A stretch of 39,304 bases of DNA from JANLIQ01 sp964358205 (GTDB lineage Bacteria > Patescibacteriota > UBA1384 > 2-12-FULL-50-11): contig CAYHNZ010000007.1 of assembly GCA_964358205.1 (NCBI GenBank), positions 1 through 39,304 of the forward strand, given 5' to 3'. How positions within the stretch are numbered: the first letter of the stretch is position 1; every line of letters starts with the position of its first letter. This document shows, in pieces, positions 28,700 to 36,058 of this stretch. The notes beneath the pieces are model-generated. The model saw only the letters and a program-made list of their open reading frames with translations, had not been told where the DNA came from and did not search any database. The position numbers were made by a program, and so were the translations under genes.

Positions 28700-28842
28700 A
28701 GTCTGAAGTAAGGCTTAAGTAATTAGTCTTAAGTATCGATACTTTAAGAATTGTTACTTACTTTGAACGGACCGCCGTCCGCCAACTGGCGGAGTCAATT
28801 TAGACTTTAGACTTTAGCCTTGAGACTTGCCGACTACGTCGA
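28700..28842. other. Low-complexity intergenic filler
   Basis: Themes such as GAAGTCTGAAGTAAGGCTTAAG and TTTAGACTTTAGACTTTAGC alternate, with an inverted repeat CCGCCG/CGGCGG-like block near 28770-28795 (GCCAACTGGC). No gene is seen. It could serve as a weak bidirectional terminator region between the convergent genes. Confidence 0.5.
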
Positions 28843-30282
28843 CTAGTTATGTATATTCACTGGTGTACCGACCGGGGCGTTGTCGTAGACCCAATCGGCG
28901 CCAGCATCTTCGATCCGCACGCAGCCATGTGAAACTGGTCGGCCCAAGTGGGAGGAGGGCTCACGGTAGTTACATTGTGAGTCAAAGCAAGGAACTCGAT
29001 GGAGACCGTAACCTTGGTAGCCACCACCATCTGGGGTTCGGGCTAAGGCGTTCCATTTTTCCATCCAAATTCCCGGAAACAGCCGTGATTGAGCCAGAGG
29101 AATTTTATTTTTTATGTAGAAGACTCCCGACGGCGTCGGTGTGCCCCTTTTGCCGCTAGAAATCATATATTCTGCCTGCTTGGTTTCGCCGATCATGACG
29201 AAGAGTCGTTGTTTAGTAAGATTTATGTCGATGTATAAACCCGGCCAAAGTCCAGCCACATATTGCGGGTAGACTATCTTCTCGGTGAAGGGGATGGCTC
29301 GAGTGCTGATGCTGATCGGCGAACTAGCGGTATCGGTCCGTTCGGTAATAGTACGGGTAACATCTCTAGCTAGTCGAGTAATTTCGGTCTCCCGACCGTC
29401 TCTCCCCTCTTGAGTCACTTGTTGGGTGTCGGCCTGGGTTGTTTTGACTAGCATCTTTATATTTATCTTTGATGCGACGGCCGAACTAAGGTAATTACTG
29501 ACTTTGGTTTGCGAGACGGAATAACTGATTCGACCGTCGACAGGGGAAAAATCGAGAAATGAATATTGACTGCTTGGAGCAATGGTGAAATTCTTATCCT
29601 CAAAATTAAGGTAGATGGGGATGAATTTTTGTTCAACCTCGGTTTTTGTTTGGGTGGCGATGTCGGTGGTGATAATTGGTGAGCTTTCGGTGTACTCGAG
29701 CTTGGCTGAAGTGGCGCTACCAGAGGCCAGGGCCGTTTTGATTGCCGCATCGATAGCGATGTCGGAAATCGAGATACCCTTTTGGCCCTCGCTGACGACA
29801 AGCTGACCATCGCTATAACTAATCTCGGCGTCCTTGGCGGCGGTGGTGACACCAAGAAGTGTCTCGACTTTTTGGCGCAGGATTGATTGATCGGCGCGAT
29901 ACGACAAATCGAGATTTTTGGCGCTAAACATTGATCGCCAGTACTTCATTGCCAGCCAATCGAAGCTGTTTGGCGGTCTGACCGCCTGCGACAAAGTCGA
30001 TTGTTCATCCACCTTCACCCCCAACTCATCAAGGGAGGCGCTAGCCGATTTGTCATTTAAGCTAAAAGATAACTGCAATCCAGATAACTCGCCGGCCTTG
30101 AGCTGAATTTTCTCGGTCGCCGTTGTATAGGGTAGACCGCCGATATCAACGCCGGCCACCATCGTTCGGGGCAAAACTCTACCCTCGAAATTAAGCGAAG
30201 TAATCGCTCCCAGCGCCGCCACCAGCGATAGTAAAGATGTGGCGCTAAATAGCAGGGTTAGTAGGAGTCGTTTATTATGCAT
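28843..30282 (-). CDS. L,D-transpeptidase with N-terminal peptidoglycan-binding-type region
   Basis: 479 residues. A membrane anchor (about 5-27) is followed by a region rich in VDIGGLPYTTATEKI-type motifs, which matches the 'PG_binding_4'-like domain often found before YkuD (about 40-130, and a second diverged unit to about 300). The C-terminal YkuD catalytic domain has SSGKRGTPTPSGVFYIKNK, the conserved His in YGLHRVP, and HLGRPVSHGCVRI with catalytic C454. Such enzymes make 3-3 cross-links or attach proteins to peptidoglycan. An added CFDSQCNYRE segment carries two Cys. A -10 TACAAT lies 11 nt before the ATG. Confidence 0.95.
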   Translation of the reverse strand: MHNKRLLLTLLFSATSLLSLVAALGAITSLNFEGRVLPRTMVAGVDIGGLPYTTATEKIQLKAGELSGLQLSFSLNDKSASASLDELGVKVDEQSTLSQAVRPPNSFDWLAMKYWRSMFSAKNLDLSYRADQSILRQKVETLLGVTTAAKDAEISYSDGQLVVSEGQKGISISDIAIDAAIKTALASGSATSAKLEYTESSPIITTDIATQTKTEVEQKFIPIYLNFEDKNFTIAPSSQYSFLDFSPVDGRISYSVSQTKVSNYLSSAVASKINIKMLVKTTQADTQQVTQEGRDGRETEITRLARDVTRTITERTDTASSPISISTRAIPFTEKIVYPQYVAGLWPGLYIDINLTKQRLFVMIGETKQAEYMISSGKRGTPTPSGVFYIKNKIPLAQSRLFPGIWMEKWNALARTPDGGGYQGYGLHRVPCFDSQCNYREPSSHLGRPVSHGCVRIEDAGADWVYDNAPVGTPVNIHN

Positions 30283-30433
30283 CGCTTTTGGAAATTGTAA
30301 CCTTAAAACTTGTTTAAGCGAACAGAGATGTCATTTTAGCTGTATAAGATCCACTCAATCAGCCTCGTTCGTGGTCAGCACTCATACAAGCAAAAGGCTC
30401 AGGAATAATGGCCAGCCTCTTGAAATATGGTGG

Positions 30434-32785
30434 TCACTGAGCAATGACACCTTGGGTTGCAAAGACTGCGAAACGTCTTCTTGCCTGACCACCGATGGAA
30501 GTAAAATTCCCCCCAAAGTAAACAAGATTATTTACTTGGTCTAGAGCTGTTGCAAAAACCGAGTAGTTGGGATTAGGATTCCACGCCGTTGCGATACCGG
30601 TGGTGGTGTCAAGTGCAACAAAATTATTCCTTTGTTTCCCCCCAACGCTAGATGAAAAATTTCCTCCCACGTAAAGTTTGTTGAATCTATTATCTAGTGA
30701 TAACGTGAATACGTTAGAATTGGGATCCAGGAGATTGGCATTCCAGCCAGTAGCAATTCCAGTTATGTTATCAATGGCGGCAACTCTATTCCTCGATAGC
30801 GAGCCAACCTCTGAGAAGGTACCACCCACATAAACAGGATTACCATCGGTCGGGCCGACAACTATTGAGGCTACAAATCCCTCTTTACTAAAGCCGCAGG
30901 TGAGACAAGTGATTTCAGGATCCCAATTCGTGAGCTGACCAGTTGTCGTATCAAATGCCGCCGCGCCTTTTCTCGTCTGATTGGCGATGGCTGTAAATTG
31001 CCCCCCAACGTAGAGAAGGTGATTAGCCGGATCCAGGACTAAAGATCCGATAGTAGCAACTGGGCTGGTCCCAGGGTTCCAGTCTGTCAGCTGTTTCGTC
31101 TCAACATCAAGAGAAGCAATCCGATATCTTGGTTGACTATCGACGGTGTTGAATTGTCCCCCAATGTAAAGAATGTGTCGTGCTTGGTCTAGAACCATGG
31201 AAGCAACCCCCAAATCTACCTTAACATCCCAGTTTGTTGCTAATCCGGTTGTGGTGTCGATAGTGGCAAAAAGAAACCTTGGTTGCCCGCCAATGGACGT
31301 AAACCCTCCAGCGACATAAATCTGATTCCTGGTAGGGTCCATAGCCATAACGTTGATACCGCTATTAGCATCGGGATTCCAATCGGTGAGCTGACCGGTC
31401 GCATTATCAATAGCGGCAATATGGTTTCTTATTTTCCCCCCAACTGAACTAAACCAACCTCCGACGTATATTACGTCTCTATTTGGATTTAAGGCGAGGG
31501 TATGAACTTCATCATTAGCGCCCGGGTTCCAGCTCGTCGCTAAGTCAGTTGTTGTGTCAATGGCGGCAATTTCATTCCTTGACTGCCCGCCAGCAGAAGT
31601 AAATTTACCCCCTATATAGACAAGATTTTTAGCGGAATCTTGAGATATCGTGAAGACATCACCATTGGCAGAAGGATTCCAGTTTGTCGCCAAACCAGTC
31701 GCGGTACTTATTGCGGCAATCCTTGCTCTTGATTGTCCTCCGATAACGCTAAACTGCCCTCCCGTATAAAGAAGACCGCTTGCGGAATCCAGAGCAAGTG
31801 TAAAGACTGTGTAATTAGCGCCCGGATCCCAGCTTGTTGCTAATCCCGTTGATATGTCAATCGCGGCAATGTTTTTTCTCGGTTGCGCACCAACAAAGTT
31901 AAACAAGCCTGCGGCGTAAAGAACGCCACTGGCAGAATTTAAGCTCAAGGCCTTGATACTAGGGGTATTGTCGCTAATATTAGGATTCCAGCCCGTTGCT
32001 AAACCTGTTGTCGTATTTATTGCGGCGATACGTTGTCTTGACTGGCCACCAACAGATGTAAAAAGCCCACCGATGTAAATTAAGCCATTCGCAGAATCAA
32101 AGGCGATGGCATTAACAATTGGGGTATAGCTCCCATCATTGCCAGTTACATTAGGGTTCCAGCTCGTCGCTATACCAGTTGAAGTAGTAATGCCGGCTAA
32201 GTTGTTTCTTGTTTGTCCGCCAATGGAACTAAACTCTCCACCGACATAAAGTAAATTTCTGGTTGAATCGAGATATAGACTATTCACTCCGACGCCAGAG
32301 AAGCTGGGATTAAAGTTGGGATCAACAGAGCCATTCTGCAAGGTATGAGCAATTTTATTCCTTGTCAAATTATTGATCTTTGAGAAGGTGCCACCTATAT
32401 ACCAACCTCCTTGGCCGTCGGGAATTGAAATAAGAACGGTTCCGTCATTTACCTTTGGAAAAGTTCCCATTGATTGACCGGACTCAACACTAATAGGCAC
32501 TCCATGACCAGTATACGGTCCAACGCGAGTAAAGTCCCCGCCTATATAGGTAGTTTTACCATCTGGAGAAGGCACAACTGAATAAACCAGGCGGTCAGTA
32601 GTCCAAAACTTTTCCACCGGAACGTTAGATGGTCCGTTAACCAGTATTGGGTCTTCGAAAGCAAGGAACCGACTTTTCGAACCGACAACCGCTACGGTCG
32701 TGAGTATTGCAATGGATACTGTCAAATATACGACCTCTCGACGTAAATTTACCCTACCTGTTACCAACTTCTCTCCCCATCTCAC
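30434..32785 (-). CDS. Secreted beta-propeller protein with 14 YxGG (delta-60-like) motifs
   Basis: 783 residues. Residues 20-40 form a hydrophobic signal or anchor. The rest is a run of about 50-residue units: aromatic-x-GG-x-Phe (YVGGEF, YIGGLF, YTGGQF and so on, 14 occurrences), then GGQxRxxIAAID, TTGxxTxWNP and LxxD. These resemble delta-60/PQQ-like propeller blades, so one or two large propellers are expected on the cell surface. Cys is nearly absent (CLTCG only). The start is GTG at 32785; an ATG at 32780 is out of frame. Ligand and role are unknown. Confidence 0.9.
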   Translation of the reverse strand: MRWGEKLVTGRVNLRREVVYLTVSIAILTTVAVVGSKSRFLAFEDPILVNGPSNVPVEKFWTTDRLVYSVVPSPDGKTTYIGGDFTRVGPYTGHGVPISVESGQSMGTFPKVNDGTVLISIPDGQGGWYIGGTFSKINNLTRNKIAHTLQNGSVDPNFNPSFSGVGVNSLYLDSTRNLLYVGGEFSSIGGQTRNNLAGITTSTGIATSWNPNVTGNDGSYTPIVNAIAFDSANGLIYIGGLFTSVGGQSRQRIAAINTTTGLATGWNPNISDNTPSIKALSLNSASGVLYAAGLFNFVGAQPRKNIAAIDISTGLATSWDPGANYTVFTLALDSASGLLYTGGQFSVIGGQSRARIAAISTATGLATNWNPSANGDVFTISQDSAKNLVYIGGKFTSAGGQSRNEIAAIDTTTDLATSWNPGANDEVHTLALNPNRDVIYVGGWFSSVGGKIRNHIAAIDNATGQLTDWNPDANSGINVMAMDPTRNQIYVAGGFTSIGGQPRFLFATIDTTTGLATNWDVKVDLGVASMVLDQARHILYIGGQFNTVDSQPRYRIASLDVETKQLTDWNPGTSPVATIGSLVLDPANHLLYVGGQFTAIANQTRKGAAAFDTTTGQLTNWDPEITCLTCGFSKEGFVASIVVGPTDGNPVYVGGTFSEVGSLSRNRVAAIDNITGIATGWNANLLDPNSNVFTLSLDNRFNKLYVGGNFSSSVGGKQRNNFVALDTTTGIATAWNPNPNYSVFATALDQVNNLVYFGGNFTSIGGQARRRFAVFATQGVIAQ

Positions 32786-32987
32786 TTAAGTTAAACGATA
32801 CTTTTTATTACTTCAAGGGTTGGTTACTATCTCGTAAACTTAATGTGGCAGCAAAGACGTGCAACCAAACAACACCAAATACCCAACTCATTTGTGCGAC
32901 ATCTTATTGGAGTAATTGTAGCGTGTTGAGTATCCATTGTAACTAACCCCACTAGCTTTCACCCGAGCTTTCGTTAATATGTAACCA

Positions 32988-33185
32988 ATGATGATAGATT
33001 GGACTGACTTATACGATCAATATCGTGGGCAGTGGGTTGCGCTCAAAAGTGACGAAAAAACCGTTGTTGGTAGTGGCAAAACTGCTAGACAAGCTCTTGA
33101 TAAGGCCATTGCCAAGGGCGTAGCCGAGCCGATTTTAACCAAACTGCCCGATCGACTCGTTCCTTATGTCGGCTACGGCGCATGA
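32988..33185 (+). CDS. DUF5678 domain protein
   Basis: 65 residues, matching the small DUF5678 domain: WTDLYDQYRGQWVALKSDEK, then TVVGSGKTARQALDKAIAKG and a C-terminal Pro-rich strand. ATG ATG at 32988/32991 gives two possible starts; no strong ribosome site is visible. Its stop overlaps the next start by four bases (ATGA), so it is coupled to the retropepsin-like gene. The pair is a common arrangement, suggesting a joint role, possibly a toxin-antitoxin-like or processing pair; this is inference. Confidence 0.85.
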   Translation: MMIDWTDLYDQYRGQWVALKSDEKTVVGSGKTARQALDKAIAKGVAEPILTKLPDRLVPYVGYGA

Positions 33186-33574
33186 AGTTCGGCTACAAAA
33201 AATTCGACCATTTCTACCGTCCCGTCATCCCAATTAAAGTTAAATACAAAGGTCTTTCGGTCGGATATGAGGTTCTGATCGATTCAGGTGCCGATCTGTG
33301 TATATTTGACGCCGAGATCGGCGAGATTTTAGGGATTGATATTGAAAGTGGTCAGCCAGGAGAAGTTAGCGGTGTGGCGGGTCAAATTTCAACGATTTTC
33401 GTTCACACAGTTACGATTGAAATTGGCGGACACTCAAAAATAATCGATGTCGGCTTTCTGCCTAGAGTAGCCGATGGCCACAACTACGGCGTTGTCGGCC
33501 AGTACGGTTTTTTTGACCAATTCGTGGTGGCTTTTGACTATGCGAAAAAAGAGATCGAGCTGACGGTTCGCTAG
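33182..33574 (+). CDS. Retropepsin-like aspartic protease
   Basis: 130 residues, a single-domain aspartic protease half that would be active as a dimer. VLIDSGADLCIFDAEIG holds the catalytic DSGA. GVVGQYGFFDQFVVAFDYAK is the C-terminal strand region that completes the fold. No signal peptide, so it is cytoplasmic. It overlaps the DUF5678 gene by ATGA. The convergent ABC exporter gene ends 27 nt away without an obvious terminator between them. Confidence 0.9.
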   Translation: MKFGYKKFDHFYRPVIPIKVKYKGLSVGYEVLIDSGADLCIFDAEIGEILGIDIESGQPGEVSGVAGQISTIFVHTVTIEIGGHSKIIDVGFLPRVADGHNYGVVGQYGFFDQFVVAFDYAKKEIELTVR

Positions 33575-33601
33575 AATTTCCGCCCGTTAAAACAGCAATC
33601 A

Positions 33602-35377
33602 TCAACCCAGTAGCTCGTCGATTGTTTTGGTGGCAACGCCTGGAGATTGAATTGAAAAGAGTTTGGCATAGAGACCTCCTTTTTTGATTAACTGGTCGTG
33701 ATTGCCTTGCTCTAAAACCTTGCCTTTTTCTAAGACGATTATTTTGTCGGCCCGGATAACGGTGCTCAAACGGTGAGCAATGACCACAGCCGTTTTATTG
33801 CTCATTAGCTTGTGTAGCCCATCCTGGACGAACTGCTCGGAACGGGAATCAAGCGAAGAAGTTGCCTCGTCCAAAATAATGAGTTGGGGATCGCGTAGGA
33901 TTGCACGGGCAATAGCGACACGCTGTTTCTCTCCACCGGAAAGCTTTATGCCTCTTTCACCGACCAGGGTCTGATAATTTTCGGGTAGTTTGTCGATAAA
34001 GATATCAGCGTGAGCGGTTTTGGCCGCGGCCTGAATCTCCTCATCGGTGGCTTCGGGTTTAGCAAAACGCAAATTTTCTTCGATAGTTTCGTTGAACAGA
34101 ACAACATCCTGCATGACGGTCCCGATTAAATTGCGAATTGAGTCTTGAGTGAAATTTTCAATCGGCAAGCCGTTTATGAGTATTTGGCCGCTGGTCGGGG
34201 CGTAGAAACGTAAAAGCAGCTTTGTGATGGTGGTTTTACCAACACCCGAAGGGCCAACCAGCGCCAAGCTTTCGCCCGTGGGTAAGTTAAATGAAACTTT
34301 ACGTAAAACATAGGATTCTTTACCGGGGTATTGAAATGACACTGATTTAAACTCAACCGTCTCTAGCTTCTTTAATTCTTGAGCGTTCAACTGGTCTGCC
34401 ACTGTCGGTTCGGCGTCCAGAATAGTAACAAGGCGTTCTGAGGATGATTCTATTTCACCGGTTGTAATCAGCAGTCGGCTGAGCGGCGAAATATTACCCC
34501 TAATTTGCTGCATATAAAGAGAAACCATCAAAATATCACCGACCGTGTAGGTACCGTGCAGAGCTCCCCAGGCGACGATGCCAATTGCTCCCACGACCGT
34601 AGAGATATTTAAAATGCCCCGGTAAGAATTGGTTTTCCACTGAATCTTAGCTTCTTCCAAACGGAGCTTGTGATACTCGGCGATTTCTTTGGAGTAGCGA
34701 TCAAATCGATGAGATTCCTGAGAGAAACTTCGGACAGTGGCGATTTGCGACAAGGTTTCCGCCATTTCACCCATCGCTTTTTCGGATCTCTTATACCAAG
34801 CTTTGCGAATTGGTTGGGTAGCAGTAATTTTTTGAATCGCCCAATAAAAATTCAGTACAAGCGAAATTGTCATTAACAGTCCAACCAGCGGTATCTTAAT
34901 CCAAAGAAAAGCTAGGACGAGGACGATCGTTACCATAACGCCCAAAAAGCCATCTGAAATACTGTGGGCCCATTTGGCAAATTCCATAGTTCCGCTACTA
35001 ATCCGCTCCATAATTTCGCCTGAGCGATTTTTCTCGTAATAGTCTATTGAGAGCTTAGAGAGGTGAGTAAAAACCTTTTTTCGGATCTCCCACAATATAT
35101 CCATAAATAGTCTGTCGCTGATTTTTTCGCCGATGAAGTCAAATAGCACTCCGACTAAGCCAACAATTAACAGCATTAGGAGTGCGATACCTACCCTCTC
35201 TATAACTTCGGCAGTTGTGCCAAGATCGACGGATTCCACCACTAAATCCAGCACTCTTTTGTAGAGCTGAGGAGAAATTAGACCAACAAGGCCTAGGGCA
35301 CTGTTAACGCTGAGGGCAAACAAAAGTCTCTTCTTATAGCTAGGCACTAATTCAAATAGTCGCCAGATATTTTTCAT
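33602..35377 (-). CDS. ABC exporter, permease fused to ATPase
   Basis: 591 residues from the ATG at 35377. Six helices occupy about residues 15-300, with the loop EKNRSGEIMERISS typical of the exporter coupling region. The ATPase has Walker A GPSGVGKTT, Q-loop TVMQDVVLF, signature LSGGE, Walker B LIILDEATSSLD and the switch His in VIAHRLS. The substrate is unknown; it is a diverged paralogue of the exporter at 18745. Start: ATG overlaps the stop of a 16-codon leader frame (ATGA). An in-frame TTG at 35401 is an alternative without ribosome site. Confidence 0.93.
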   Translation of the reverse strand: MKNIWRLFELVPSYKKRLLFALSVNSALGLVGLISPQLYKRVLDLVVESVDLGTTAEVIERVGIALLMLLIVGLVGVLFDFIGEKISDRLFMDILWEIRKKVFTHLSKLSIDYYEKNRSGEIMERISSGTMEFAKWAHSISDGFLGVMVTIVLVLAFLWIKIPLVGLLMTISLVLNFYWAIQKITATQPIRKAWYKRSEKAMGEMAETLSQIATVRSFSQESHRFDRYSKEIAEYHKLRLEEAKIQWKTNSYRGILNISTVVGAIGIVAWGALHGTYTVGDILMVSLYMQQIRGNISPLSRLLITTGEIESSSERLVTILDAEPTVADQLNAQELKKLETVEFKSVSFQYPGKESYVLRKVSFNLPTGESLALVGPSGVGKTTITKLLLRFYAPTSGQILINGLPIENFTQDSIRNLIGTVMQDVVLFNETIEENLRFAKPEATDEEIQAAAKTAHADIFIDKLPENYQTLVGERGIKLSGGEKQRVAIARAILRDPQLIILDEATSSLDSRSEQFVQDGLHKLMSNKTAVVIAHRLSTVIRADKIIVLEKGKVLEQGNHDQLIKKGGLYAKLFSIQSPGVATKTIDELLG

Positions 35378-35424
35378 TTTGCGAAAAGTTGACTTGAGCA
35401 AATCGAATACGTACTCGCTTTCAT
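35374..35424 (-). CDS. Possible 16-codon leader peptide between tRNA-Ile and the exporter
   Basis: The ATG lies 3 nt after the end of tRNA-Ile, and the frame (MKASTYSICSSQLFAK) stops in TGA overlapping the exporter's ATG. It would let ribosomes load on the processed message end and pass to the exporter by coupling. It is very short, so chance is not excluded. Confidence 0.4.
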   Translation of the reverse strand: MKASTYSICSSQLFAK

Positions 35425-35427
35425 TTG

Positions 35428-35500
35428 TGGGCCCGGATGGACTCGAACCATCGATATCTGAGACATAAGCTCAGCGCATTAGCCGCTATGCTACGGGCCC
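35428..35500 (-). tRNA. trnI: tRNA-Ile(UAU), G37
   Basis: Full cloverleaf: acceptor GGGCCCG/CGGGCCC, D stem GCAT/ATGC, anticodon stem CTGAG/CTCAG, loop CTTATGT (anticodon TAT), variable ATATC, T stem GATGG/CCATC, discriminator A. CCA is not encoded. TAT decodes AUA. Position 37 is G and 38 is T, unlike the usual A37 needed for the t6A modification. Confidence 0.9.
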
Positions 35501-35561
35501 TTAAAACGGAGTAATTCTACCTAATTTACAGCATATGGTAAAGCATCGCAGGGCGCTAGAT

Positions 35562-35589
35562 TTGACAGGTTAAAAGAATTTGCTACTTT
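35562..35589 (+). promoter_or_regulatory. Plus-strand promoter far upstream of the 36059 gene
   Basis: Perfect TTGACA (35562-35567), 16-nt spacer and TACTTT (35584-35589). If it drives the surface gene, the leader would be about 460 nt. Confidence 0.5.
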
Positions 35590-35627
35590 GATTTTACGCC
35601 TTAGGGGGCTGCTTCTAGGGGTATTGC

Positions 35628-35686
35628 CCTTCGACTGGGCTCAGGGTCAACCCATCTTACTGGGGTAAACCTGAACTTGTTGAAGG
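35628..35686. repeat. MITE-like 59-bp imperfect inverted repeat
   Basis: CCTTCGACTGGGCTCAGG at one end and CCTGAACTTGTTGAAGG at the other are imperfect complements. The same end sequences (variants of CCTGAGCTTGTCGAAGG) are, from memory, common intergenic palindromes in many bacteria. Confidence 0.55.
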
Positions 35687-35924
35687 TTGGAGGGAATTAT
35701 AAATGGGGGGATTGCTCGCAACGCCAATGTTTCTCGGTGTTAATACACTCGATTGAGACGTGGCGGTGCTTGAGCGTTCTCCGAGCATGTTTAAAATCTC
35801 GTCAGATACACGACTTACGCAACCAATTAACTTAACAGGTTTGTCTCTAGTCGTGTTCTTCCGACCTTCTCCCAGTAGGAGCGTAGGTCGTAAGATAGCT
35901 ACAGCCGGTAAATATTGGCTGAAA

Positions 35925-35975
35925 AAATGCGAACTACTCGTCAAGGTAGTAGTTCTACTATCTCTCCTCGCATTT
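35925..35975 (+). promoter_or_regulatory. Structured leader candidate upstream of the 36059 gene
   Basis: Outer arms AAATGCGA (35925-35932) and TCGCATTT (35968-35975) enclose a perfect inner stem GAACTACT / AGTAGTTC (35931-35938, 35948-35955). Two bases are shared, so the stems may be alternatives. A T-run follows (35980-35985). Confidence 0.4.
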
Positions 35976-36058
35976 CGGCATTTTTCGCTCAATATTTTCT
36001 CGTCTTCGCTTCAAGAAGAGATATTAAACAAGCTCCTTAACAACTAGAAGGAGAATGA

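Larger units (their letters stand above)
35501..36058. other. Gene-free 558-bp region upstream of the lamin-tail surface gene
   Basis: It holds a good promoter (35562-35589), a MITE-like inverted repeat (35628-35686) and a structured leader segment (35925-35975). The open frames in it look like shadows. AAGGAGA for the next gene lies at its end. Confidence 0.6.

Noticed and set aside
35657..36047. Open frames on both strands before the lamin-tail gene
   Set aside because: Low-quality composition, no ribosome sites, and they overlap a palindromic repeat and leader structures.
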